Source: HXMU1428-3 sp965215715
GTDB taxonomy: Bacteria > Pseudomonadota > Alphaproteobacteria > Rhizobiales > HXMU1428-3
NCBI GenBank assembly: GCA_965215715.1
Contig: OZ244129.1
Location: 1,488,001-1,552,000, forward strand
Direction: 5' to 3'
DNA: 64,000 nt
Numbering within the stretch: position 1 is the first letter of the stretch; each line of letters opens with the position of its first letter. A program made the translations under genes and the position numbers. Positions 45,506 to 53,543 of this stretch are shown here, piece by piece. The notes below the pieces were generated by a model. That model had not been told where the DNA came from. It searched no databases and worked only from the letters and a program-made list of their open reading frames with translations.

Positions 45506-45621
45506 TATATTGACAAAAACAATTGTAGCTAACGCCTTCAATAAAGCGTCCAACTGTGCTTCTCATGATTGTAAAGAAGAGCGATACATAAGATCAAAAT
45601 TAGATTTACTATAGAAAAAAG

Positions 45622-46809
45622 TTAGCTTGTAATTTTATGGTTTTTTTCTTCGCGTTTTACGACTAGGGACTTCGGAATTAATCTAAGTTTGTACATATTC
45701 CTTAATCTTTGAATCATGAGTTTGGTTAGCTTATTGTTAGCTGAAAGAAGCTTGCGGTTTTGATTATCAATGATGTCTTCAACGATAATGTCACCTTCTT
45801 CTAAACTCATAAGATTTAGAGTTATATGTTCCGATTGGTTGTCTGTTTTAAGCTCGGCCTGGTCTTTCAGAACTTTTGCAACCGTAGATAATAATTGGGG
45901 ATCATAATGATGGGGCTGCTCTTTCAGTCTCTTAAATGCCCCTAGATTAGAACAGCGAAGGTTTGAGCGGATTTTGACAAAATCAATGAGTATATGCAGC
46001 AATCTTGCATGCTTGCAGATTTCTTCTCCTTTCACTTTGTCATTTGGATAGCCTGTACCATCAAAGTTTTTGCCAGCGTAATAAATGGTCTGGGCAATGT
46101 TTTCCATTCTGGGGATATTGCAAATTAACTCACGGGCAAATTTGGGGCTTTCACTCACCAGCTCTTTTTCTGATGCTTCAAGTTGTGCACCGTTTGTGAC
46201 TTTAGCCAATAATTCAATTGGTAAGGCAATGTCGCCAAGGGGCCAAAGCATTGAAGCGATTTCTAACTCCCATGGGCGCTCAATGGTTTCATTACGGGTA
46301 AAGACTTTTGCAAGGGTGTTGACTTCTGCAGCGATTTCAGAAGCTTTGGGATTGGTCAAAGCAAGGACATCAACTAAGACTTTCACACTCCCTGATAATG
46401 TTTGCTCAAGAAGCTCTTTTTCTGCGTTTAGAAGTTTATAGTGTCTTTGGCCATCCTGGATCGCTTGTACCAGATCTTTTGTGTCGCACGGCTTGTTTAG
46501 AAATCTAAAAATTTGCCCGCTATTGACAGCTGATGTGGCTGTTTGCAGATCATTGTTGCCGGTTAACATGATGCGTACAGTTGTAGGCCATCGCTTGCTT
46601 ACCTGTTCAAGCAAGACACTGCCTTTCATGTCAGGCATATTTTGATCACTTATGATAACAGCATAAGGATCACCTTCTTCTAACATTTCAAGTGCCTTGG
46701 CCCCGCCATTGGCTGTGTGAAGGTTTACAATTTTGTGCAGAATTCTTTTTGCACCTTTTAATAAACGCTCATCATCATCAACCAGTAAAACTTGTGATTT
46801 TAAGTCCAT
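45622..46809 (-). CDS. Response regulator with degenerate HD-GYP domain (HnoD-like)
   Basis: A 395-residue protein: receiver domain (1-120) with Asp55 in VIISDQNMPD, then an HD-GYP-type domain. The GYP loop is kept (NFDGTGYPNDKVKGEEI), but the metal ligands are lost: the HD pair is replaced (ASMLWPLGDIALP) and the later histidines are missing (SESPKFA; YYAGKNFDG). It should not hydrolyse c-di-GMP. In H-NOX circuits of Vibrio and Shewanella, HnoD is just such a degenerate HD-GYP regulator. It is last in the H-NOX operon. Confidence 0.85.
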   Translation of the reverse strand: MDLKSQVLLVDDDERLLKGAKRILHKIVNLHTANGGAKALEMLEEGDPYAVIISDQNMPDMKGSVLLEQVSKRWPTTVRIMLTGNNDLQTATSAVNSGQIFRFLNKPCDTKDLVQAIQDGQRHYKLLNAEKELLEQTLSGSVKVLVDVLALTNPKASEIAAEVNTLAKVFTRNETIERPWELEIASMLWPLGDIALPIELLAKVTNGAQLEASEKELVSESPKFARELICNIPRMENIAQTIYYAGKNFDGTGYPNDKVKGEEICKHARLLHILIDFVKIRSNLRCSNLGAFKRLKEQPHHYDPQLLSTVAKVLKDQAELKTDNQSEHITLNLMSLEEGDIIVEDIIDNQNRKLLSANNKLTKLMIQRLRNMYKLRLIPKSLVVKREEKNHKITS

Positions 46810-46827
46810 TAAACCTCCAAATTTTTC

Positions 46828-47841
46828 TTATGCTGCTTTTTGTTGTAAAAGGCTGCTCAGATTTTGTGCCATTTGGGTCGATGTAAAATCTTCTTTTAAG
46901 TCCATCAATGATAAATAGGTCTTGGTAAGTATGTCAGGCAAACCAAGCAACGTGGTTATATAGGCTGCGCGCCCTAAAGTTTGGCATTGATAGAGCGTGC
47001 TATCAGTTTCATTTTTGAACTTTGGGGAGCCTAAACTTGCCAATAGCCCTGCTGTATAAACGGTCTCTGCCCAGTTAGTGTCTGCCCCTTCAAGTTCAGC
47101 AAGGTTGGCTGCTGCTCTTGCCATTTCAACCTGTTCATTGAAAGGATTTGAAGGGGAATTGTTTTCAGAGCATTCTTCATCCCAATTGCCTAATCGTTTC
47201 AGATGTAATAAATCTTGCAAGGTTTCAAAGCCGATGGCGCGAATAGCCTTGCTTATGCTACATGTAGCTTGTGCCCGACCAAAATAGGCTGAATTGGCAA
47301 TTTGAAGCAGGCGTGCGGTTAAATTGGGATCGAGACCAATAAGGGCGTTGATTTTGTCAACCGGGGGCTCTTCTTGGCTCAGGAGGTCAGCTAGTTTTTC
47401 AAATATAACAGGTGGGCTTTGTAGCCGATCATAAATTGAAGAACTAATTGCGGCTTCTTCAATGCCCAAAACCTCGCGCAAAAGGAGTGGGGCTTGAATG
47501 GCTGAAATCAAAGTGTCAGCTTCACATGGTTTTGCAACAAAGCGATGGCTGCGTCCAATGGTTCTATAGGTCTGATCGCGTTTAGCCTCACCCGACAGAA
47601 TAATTCTGATAATGTGGGGGAACTGTTGAGAAACTTTCTCCAACAGGTCAGCGCCGTTCATTTCTGGCATTCTCATATCTGAGACAACCACATCAACATC
47701 CGATGTTTCCATCACATTTAAGGCTTCAACTGCCGTTTCAAGAAACTGCATGTCCCATACGCTGCGTTGTGAACGGGTCATGCGTTTTAGCCCTCTTAAA
47801 ATATTGGGCTCATCATCGACAAAAAGAACGAGAGGTTTCAT
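46828..47841 (-). CDS. Response regulator with HDOD output domain
   Basis: A 337-residue protein: receiver (1-120) with Asp55 in VVVSDMRMPE and the Lys in FVAKPCEAD; then an HDOD domain from about 140 (SPPVIFEKLADLLSQ; LTARLLQIANSAYFGRAQATCSISKAI in two pieces; RAIGFETLQDLL). HDOD domains have the HD fold without catalysis and usually act by protein contacts in signalling. The stop codon is 18 bases before the HnoD-like start, and its start overlaps the kinase stop by four bases. Confidence 0.87.
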   Translation of the reverse strand: MKPLVLFVDDEPNILRGLKRMTRSQRSVWDMQFLETAVEALNVMETSDVDVVVSDMRMPEMNGADLLEKVSQQFPHIIRIILSGEAKRDQTYRTIGRSHRFVAKPCEADTLISAIQAPLLLREVLGIEEAAISSSIYDRLQSPPVIFEKLADLLSQEEPPVDKINALIGLDPNLTARLLQIANSAYFGRAQATCSISKAIRAIGFETLQDLLHLKRLGNWDEECSENNSPSNPFNEQVEMARAAANLAELEGADTNWAETVYTAGLLASLGSPKFKNETDSTLYQCQTLGRAAYITTLLGLPDILTKTYLSLMDLKEDFTSTQMAQNLSSLLQQKAA

Positions 47842-49247
47842 GCTACCTCCTGTTCTTTGGCCTGGTTCATGGTCAAAGGCAGTAAGATTTTGAATGTTGT
47901 GCCGGCACCAACCTCACTGGAACATTCTATAGAGCCATTATGTTTCTGCTTTATTATTGAATAGCAGATGGCAAGACCTTGTCCTGTGCCTTTGCCAACC
48001 CCTTTTGTTGTAAAAAAGGGATCAAAGATTTTTTCTTTTACATCGTTGGGGATCCCGCAGCCGTCATCTTGGATGATTAATTCTATCTGGCCATCAATCA
48101 CCTTTGTACTGATCAAAATAGAGCCCTTTGCATCTTTTTCTCCGGTGCTAATTGCATCAGCTGCATTAACAACCATATTCAAAATAACCTGGTTGATTGC
48201 CCCTGGCAGGCATTCTAAGTGGGGTAGGTTTGGGTCCAGCTCTGTTTGGACATCGGCCACATATTTCCATTGATTGCGGGCGACTGTAAGTGTGGTCTCA
48301 ATCGCGTGATTTAAGTCGAGTAGGGATTTTTCATCTTCACCTGGGTGGGAAAATTCTTTAATGGCATTGACAATGCTAGCAACTTGGCCAACGCCTTCAA
48401 GGGATTGTTCAACTGAAAGTGGGCCCTCTTCGCATAAAAACTCAAGATCGATCTCTTCAATTTTATCATGAATGCTGGAGAACAGTTTATGTGTGTTGTC
48501 ATCCAGCTTTAAAGTGGCTGTTGCTGTTTCATAGTCTTTGATAACACCAATAAGATCAGCAATGGTATCTTCTAAAAAGCGCAGATTATCGCTGATATAT
48601 TGAATGGGTGTGTTGATTTCATGAGCAACACCGCTTGCTAGCGTGCCAAGCGCTTCCATCTTTTGAGCTTGTCGCAGTTCATTTTCAAGCGCGGAACGTT
48701 TTGCTTCTGCGTGTTTTCGTTTTGTTATGTCTTTAAAGATCCAGACCGATTGCTGTTTCCCATCCAAATCAATTTTTGTAAATCCATATTCTATAGGCAA
48801 AACGACACCATCAGCTCGGCACCCCATGGCCTCTTGCAAATTTTCTTCTTGTACTGTTTGCCTTTGTGTCACATCCTTTTTTGCAAGGCCAACAGTTGAA
48901 AAGTCTTCAAACAAATCAGAGATAAGCGTGGTGGCAAAATAATCTTCGCCTAGCCCAAACATCATGAGGGCTTTGCGATTGGCGCGTGTGATTGTTAAAT
49001 CATTATTTGCCAGCACAATTCCTGCAGGGGTGTATTCTAGAATCGTATCGAGTTGCACGCGCTGGTTTTCAACGGCTTCTGCCACCGTCTTTAAGGTGGT
49101 ATTTGACGTGTAAAGCTCTCTGCTTTTTTCCTCTAGCAGTCGTTCCGCTTCAATCCGGGCTTGCTTTTCTCTGTTAAGGCGCTTTTCAAGAATTTCAGGG
49201 TTTAAGCTGCTTGATTGTGGCGCTTTTCGATCGTGAAGTGCACGCAT
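47838..49247 (-). CDS. PAS histidine kinase coupled to H-NOX (HnoK-like)
   Basis: A 469-residue soluble kinase: coiled coil (20-65), PAS domain (about 62-180; LEYTPAGIVLANNDLTITRAN, in pieces), HisKA with His209 in GVAHEINTPIQYI, and an ATPase domain with N box (LNMVVNAADAI) and DDGCGIP / GTGQGLAI. No membrane segment. Its ATG lies inside the 3' end of the H-NOX gene (46-base overlap) and has GGGAG 6 bases upstream, so translation is coupled. The overlap implies that H-NOX controls this kinase. Confidence 0.9.
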   Translation of the reverse strand: MRALHDRKAPQSSSLNPEILEKRLNREKQARIEAERLLEEKSRELYTSNTTLKTVAEAVENQRVQLDTILEYTPAGIVLANNDLTITRANRKALMMFGLGEDYFATTLISDLFEDFSTVGLAKKDVTQRQTVQEENLQEAMGCRADGVVLPIEYGFTKIDLDGKQQSVWIFKDITKRKHAEAKRSALENELRQAQKMEALGTLASGVAHEINTPIQYISDNLRFLEDTIADLIGVIKDYETATATLKLDDNTHKLFSSIHDKIEEIDLEFLCEEGPLSVEQSLEGVGQVASIVNAIKEFSHPGEDEKSLLDLNHAIETTLTVARNQWKYVADVQTELDPNLPHLECLPGAINQVILNMVVNAADAISTGEKDAKGSILISTKVIDGQIELIIQDDGCGIPNDVKEKIFDPFFTTKGVGKGTGQGLAICYSIIKQKHNGSIECSSEVGAGTTFKILLPLTMNQAKEQEVA

Positions 49248-49762
49248 TGTTCGCTCCCATCCTTATTGACATCTTTGCGAGAAACTGTGTGGTCATTACC
49301 AAAATGTTCAATGGCACCGATGATCAAACCTTCAGCCAAGTCGCCCATCATGCGGTCTGATTTATAGATCAACTCTAAAGAGCCGTGACTATCTCTGCTT
49401 GTGGTAATGTTTGGCAGCGTTGCTTCTGGATAAAGTTTTTTCACCTCTACATGGATGTAACTGTCCACTTCTTCTAAGAAGTCTGTGACGCTTTGGATAT
49501 CTTTGAAAAAAACCGGGTAAAGTTCGTAAAATTGTCCCAGTAGGTGTTTGCCGAATGTTTGCACTAAATCTGATACTGGAATGTTGGTGATTTGGCTCAA
49601 ATTGGTCACGAGAGATACGACTTCTGCATGATCATAGGTCCCAACTGAAGTGTAAACACCACCTGATGGTAAGTCTGATTTTGATATAATCTCTTCGGTT
49701 ACTTCCTCTCCGAAAGTATCGTCGACCATATTTAACAGTAAAGTAAATACAATACCTTTCAT
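49202..49762 (-). CDS. H-NOX haem nitric oxide sensor
   Basis: A 186-residue H-NOX (HNOB) protein. The proximal haem ligand is His104 in SYIHVEVKKLYPEATLP, with the conserved proline Pro117, and the propionate-binding YxSxR motif is Tyr133-Ser135-Arg137 in LIYKSDRMMG. These are the diagnostic residues. Bacterial H-NOX proteins beside kinases bind NO (and CO) and inhibit kinase autophosphorylation. It is first in a four-gene operon and divergent from a REC-kinase gene. Confidence 0.93.
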   Translation of the reverse strand: MKGIVFTLLLNMVDDTFGEEVTEEIISKSDLPSGGVYTSVGTYDHAEVVSLVTNLSQITNIPVSDLVQTFGKHLLGQFYELYPVFFKDIQSVTDFLEEVDSYIHVEVKKLYPEATLPNITTSRDSHGSLELIYKSDRMMGDLAEGLIIGAIEHFGNDHTVSRKDVNKDGSEQCVHFTIEKRHNQAA

Positions 49763-49852
49763 TTGGGCTCCTATTTTTTAATATTAACAATTAGTTAAAA
49801 CATATAAATCCTCTTCTACCACTATAATAAATAATTATTTCATTTTCATTAT

Positions 49853-49864
49853 CCCCATTTGGGG
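49853..49864. promoter_or_regulatory. Palindrome between divergent H-NOX and REC-kinase genes
   Basis: CCCCA (49853-49857) and TGGGG (49860-49864) form a perfect inverted repeat with a TT centre, in an otherwise AT-rich 164-base divergent region. A second weaker one, TACTTGAGTA, lies at about 49891-49900. A site here could regulate both transcripts, possibly through the REC-LuxR regulator nearby. Confidence 0.4.
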
Positions 49865-49926
49865 ACTGATTACTTATTTTCACTCATGTTTACTTGAGTA
49901 TATCAATAAGAACGGAGATCCTTTTT

Positions 49927-51096
49927 ATGTTTTCTTCCTTACCGCACGATGATCAAGCTGATATTTTTTATCAACCCAACCAGACATCACAAAAACATAA
50001 GGTGCTTATTGTGGACGATGAATTGCAAATTCTGGTCAGCTTGAAACGCGCTTTGAGGTCTGAATTTGAAATAGAGGCTGCAACTTCAAGCGAACAGGCT
50101 CTGCATATGATTGAAACGAATGATCCGTATACGGCGATTATTAGTGATATGCATATGCCACACGAAGACGGCATTAGCCTCTTAGCAAAGGTCAAACAGC
50201 TTGTCCCTGAAACAGTGCGTATCTTGCTTACAGGAGATGGATCCACTGCAACAACCATTGGGGCTGTTAATCGCGGTCACGTATTTCGTTTTTTAAGTAA
50301 GCCTTGTTCACTTGATTTAATGCGTTCAACACTTGAGGATGCGGTTATTGAATTTAATAGATCTGTTGGGTTTAACCGAAAAACGTCAGAACTGCTTGGT
50401 TTGTTTCAGCATGAATTTAGAACACCTTTGCATCAAATTATTGGTTTTTCCTCTTTGCTTGCTGAAGAGGCTGTTTCTCCAGAAGATTTGAAAGACTATG
50501 CACTTCATATTCATCAATGCGGGCAAAACATTCTGCAAATGACCAATCAACAGCTTATCTTGCAGCAAATAGGTGATGGTAGCTACTCGCCGCATAAGCA
50601 GTGGGTTTCGGTAAAAGATTTGATTGAGCCTGTGATTGCGCAACATGCATTACATGCCATGCAAATGGATGTTGAATTGGTTTGCAACATTGATGATGAG
50701 AGCCAAAAACTTTATATCGACAAAGACCTGATGGTTATGGCTCTTGATTGCCTCATTTCGAATGCGATTAAGTTTAATTGTTCTGGGGGACGTGTTCATG
50801 TTCATTATCAAACGGCAAAGGGTTTGAATTCATTTCAATCAATTGAAGTTACAGATACAGGAATTGGATTTGGTGATGTTGACATTGAAGCTTTAAAACA
50901 GCCCTTGATACAAGCAGATATGTCGCGAACACGCTTGAAAGGCGGATTAGGTATGGGATTGCCCCTTGTTTCATCGATTAGCAACTTTAATGAAGGACAT
51001 TTGGAACTTGCCAATCGTGCTGAAGGCGGGGCCTCAGCCAAAATTATCATACCTGACATTTTCTTTGACGCATACCCTGAAGTGCGCTCAGATTAA
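49927..51096 (+). CDS. Receiver-first histidine kinase
   Basis: About 389 residues with the unusual order receiver then kinase: receiver with Asp74 in IISDMHMPHED and the Lys in RFLSKPCS; then HisKA with His162 in LFQHEFRTPLHQIIGF, and an ATPase domain with N box (LDCLISNAIKFN), TDTGIGFGD and GGLGMGLPLV. The receiver-first layout suits a kinase controlled by phosphorylation from another kinase, such as the H-NOX partner. ATG 49927 with GGAGA 9 bases upstream is preferred to a TTG at 49894. Confidence 0.88.
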   Translation: MFSSLPHDDQADIFYQPNQTSQKHKVLIVDDELQILVSLKRALRSEFEIEAATSSEQALHMIETNDPYTAIISDMHMPHEDGISLLAKVKQLVPETVRILLTGDGSTATTIGAVNRGHVFRFLSKPCSLDLMRSTLEDAVIEFNRSVGFNRKTSELLGLFQHEFRTPLHQIIGFSSLLAEEAVSPEDLKDYALHIHQCGQNILQMTNQQLILQQIGDGSYSPHKQWVSVKDLIEPVIAQHALHAMQMDVELVCNIDDESQKLYIDKDLMVMALDCLISNAIKFNCSGGRVHVHYQTAKGLNSFQSIEVTDTGIGFGDVDIEALKQPLIQADMSRTRLKGGLGMGLPLVSSISNFNEGHLELANRAEGGASAKIIIPDIFFDAYPEVRSD

Positions 51097-51146
51097 ACTG
51101 AACAAAGCGATTTTTTTAATCGTTGGTCTTTCAAGTGTGTTCGTTT

Positions 51147-52142
51147 TTATACTAAGGCGGCAGCAGATGATAAAATAAGCTTGACTAAATCTGCTTGCCC
51201 ATTGGTGTTTGTTTTTGAATAAATTCTTTTCAGATAAGTTCGGGCGCTGGAAACAGTTATGCCACTTTTTCTTGCTGCCTCTTCAAGGCTGATCCCTTGA
51301 GCAATGGCCTGACCAATTTTGGCCTCTGACGGTGTTAGCCCAAATAGATCCACCAAAGATCCGGGCTCAGGGGCTGCATTTGTTTCTGGATCAGTAATCA
51401 GCATTGCAACCAATCTCTTATCTAAATTTTTATCACCTTTAAATGGCAAGAAAACAACCGATAAATCACGTTTTAAAGAGGGTCTTGGAAGAGAAAGGAA
51501 AACAGGATCTTTGCCTCGTCCGATAGATAGTAGGCCAATCCTCTCATGGAGGTTCTTTGTCACTTGACTGTCAGTTCCGCGGCATATATCGGATGCGTCA
51601 AGCGATATTCCATCTCTTTGTGCTAGAAGTTGCGTGCCACTTTTATTGGCATAAACCAGGTGACCAGTTGGCTCAACAACCAACAAGACAGGGGCTATCA
51701 GTTCAAAGGCGGCCCTGGCTAGTCTCATTTCTATGGCTTGATGATTATCTGATTTTTTGTTTTGATCTTGCAGACACAGTTCTATTGCTTCGATTAAAAG
51801 ATGGGTTGGGCAGGGTTTTGTGAAAAATCTGAAAACTTCAGCACGATTGATTGCCTCAATAGCAGAGGCGAAATCTCCTGATCCTGTGAGCAGGATATAA
51901 TCTATTTCTTGATGGGTGGCGCGCATTTTTTCTATGAACTCAACACCATTCATTGATGGCATGTCTAAATCAGTGATAACAACATGAACCTGGGTCGTTT
52001 TGCAAAACTCGAGCGCTGTTAAGGGATCCGTTTCATAAGTGATATCCCATTCAAACTCACGCGATTTCAAAGAACGTCTTAAGCCATTAAGAACATTTTC
52101 GTCATCATCAACAAATAAAATTTTTGGACGAGGGTAATTCAT
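51147..52142 (-). CDS. REC-PAS-LuxR response regulator
   Basis: A 331-residue regulator: receiver (1-120) with Asp58 in VVITDLDMPSMNG and the Lys in FFTKPCPTH; a PAS-like middle (about 140-200; LIAPVLLVVEPTGHLVYANK); and a LuxR helix-turn-helix from about 265 (LTPSEAKIGQAIAQGISLEEAARKSG, then SSARTYLKRIYSKT). It is the only DNA-binding output among the five REC proteins here, so it probably turns the signal into transcription. It converges on the REC-kinase gene. Confidence 0.88.
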   Translation of the reverse strand: MNYPRPKILFVDDDENVLNGLRRSLKSREFEWDITYETDPLTALEFCKTTQVHVVITDLDMPSMNGVEFIEKMRATHQEIDYILLTGSGDFASAIEAINRAEVFRFFTKPCPTHLLIEAIELCLQDQNKKSDNHQAIEMRLARAAFELIAPVLLVVEPTGHLVYANKSGTQLLAQRDGISLDASDICRGTDSQVTKNLHERIGLLSIGRGKDPVFLSLPRPSLKRDLSVVFLPFKGDKNLDKRLVAMLITDPETNAAPEPGSLVDLFGLTPSEAKIGQAIAQGISLEEAARKSGITVSSARTYLKRIYSKTNTNGQADLVKLILSSAAALV

Positions 52143-52457
52143 AGTTTCTTATTTCTATATGAGTAACCTTTAAAAACCTCTAAAATTGGGTTCAGCAGTA
52201 TCTTGTTTCAAAATCATTAACTAAATTTTTTATGAGATATTTTTAAAATTTTAAAAAGTTAGAACCCAATTTCGTCAGTTTAAGGTGATGATAGAATAAC
52301 AACTCGCCTTATATTTAAATTTTGGATGTTGATAGTTTTTTGACTTCGTAATTTGAAGGTTATTTTTCTATGAATTTGTCTATTCATAAAAATTGACTTC
52401 AATATAGATTATTTCTTAAGAGATAAAGAGACTCCTTCTGGCACCTGGAGGTAAGAT

Positions 52458-52523
52458 ATGGCGGATGCAAAGAATGGCCGCTTACCCTTCAACTTCAGCA
52501 GGAAATTTTATGCCTTGAGATAG
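52458..52523 (+). CDS. Possible 21-residue small protein
   Basis: An ATG at 52458 is preceded by GGAGG with 6-base spacing, the best ribosome binding site in the surrounding 600 bases. The peptide starts MADAKNGRLPFNFSRKF and ends at a TAG at 52521-52523. It is basic and aromatic. It could be a small protein, a leader peptide, or the stub of a lost gene. No family recognised. Confidence 0.3.
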   Translation: MADAKNGRLPFNFSRKFYALR

Positions 52524-52672
52524 CGAGCACCTGCCCCACAACAGTCTTTATTTTTACTATGGATCAATGATAATTGATCGTAGTCCTTAGCAAAATCGGA
52601 GGGTAAAATTTTACAAGGAGATCAGCTGGAACGTATCTTTCTGCACCAGTATAGTTTTCAAATTAATAAAAC

Positions 52673-52710
52673 AGGGACATCACTAAAAGCCATCTACTGT
52701 CCCTTTTGAT
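52673..52710 (+). terminator. Possible hairpin terminator
   Basis: AGGGACA (52673-52679) pairs with TGTCCCT (52698-52704), followed by TTTTG. The loop is long (18 bases), so this is a weak candidate. It lies between the small frame at 52458 and the gene at 52771. Confidence 0.4.
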
Positions 52711-52770
52711 CTTCATTTTCTTTACCTAAAAAAGGGATAGCGATTGCATTAATGTTACGGAGTTCAGAGG

Positions 52771-53469
52771 GTGCCTTCATCTAATAAAAATCTACTGGAT
52801 AACGAAGAGCAGAACGCATGGATCAAACGCAAATTCGTTGAATGGCAGAGCACATGGCATGACTATTTTCAAGCTGATCCAACGCTTGCCGAATATGTAC
52901 GACCTAAACACCTACCTAAAGACATTGATTGTGATTATGACTTAATCTTCAATTTTTCGCAAACAGTCCCTGCAACACGCGAAAAGTGCTTTTCACTTTT
53001 TCCAAACGGCGCTGAAATGCATCGTCGGTTTGAAAGCTATCTTTCAGAACCCGCTCCAGACCTAAACGCAACCGAGGCCCGCCAACTCGTCGAACAGCTT
53101 TCAGAACTCATTAAAGCTGCTGGGCCAACCGAAGAAGCAAACTTGGAAATCTCAACGATCTTTGAGGCGCAAGATCCATTACCCGAAGAAATTCACAAAA
53201 CAGATTCTATTTCTATCCTGTTTGAAACCAGTTTTTTCGACCTGGTTCCTATTGAGAATATGTCAGCTATAGCTGCCCATCTCTTTTTGACAGAGCCACT
53301 ATATGCTTCAGCAGGAAACTACTATGAGCTTCGTGACTGGGTAACAGCTGCAATGTTCGACCCAAAGCAAGATAAAGTTTACTCACTTGTCTATCGACTT
53401 TGGCAATCGCAATGGCAGCCGGCTTTGGGCACAGACGGGATCATGCTATTCAACCGAAGTTTGTGTTAG
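52771..53469 (+). CDS. Hypothetical protein
   Basis: A 232-residue acidic soluble protein that starts with GTG (GGAG 8 bases upstream). It is rich in Trp and aromatic residues (WIKRKFVEWQSTWHDYFQ; YELRDWVTAAMFD; VYRLWQSQWQPAL). No domain recognised. It lies between the NO-signalling genes and the intact gamma carbonic anhydrase gene, inside the region bounded by carbonic anhydrase fragments, so it is probably part of the accessory island. Confidence 0.6.
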   Translation: MPSSNKNLLDNEEQNAWIKRKFVEWQSTWHDYFQADPTLAEYVRPKHLPKDIDCDYDLIFNFSQTVPATREKCFSLFPNGAEMHRRFESYLSEPAPDLNATEARQLVEQLSELIKAAGPTEEANLEISTIFEAQDPLPEEIHKTDSISILFETSFFDLVPIENMSAIAAHLFLTEPLYASAGNYYELRDWVTAAMFDPKQDKVYSLVYRLWQSQWQPALGTDGIMLFNRSLC

Positions 53470-53543
53470 TTAAATGAAGTCAAGGCCTGCTTCTGGCACA
53501 AAGCAGTCATCCTATTACACGCCTAGAACAGGGGGCCAACCTT

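Larger units (their letters stand above)
52143..52770. other. Long intergenic region after the signalling cluster
   Basis: About 630 AT-rich bases. It contains a possible 21-codon gene at 52458 and a hairpin at 52673-52704 (both listed separately). The promoter of the REC-PAS-LuxR gene should lie at 52150-52300, which shows long A/T runs but no clear boxes. No larger gene is supported. Confidence 0.5.

Noticed and set aside
45330..45566. A 78-codon protein
   Set aside because: Most of it is the truncated 3' end of the carbonic anhydrase gene; the first 27 codons are unrelated junction sequence, so it is treated as a pseudogene fragment.
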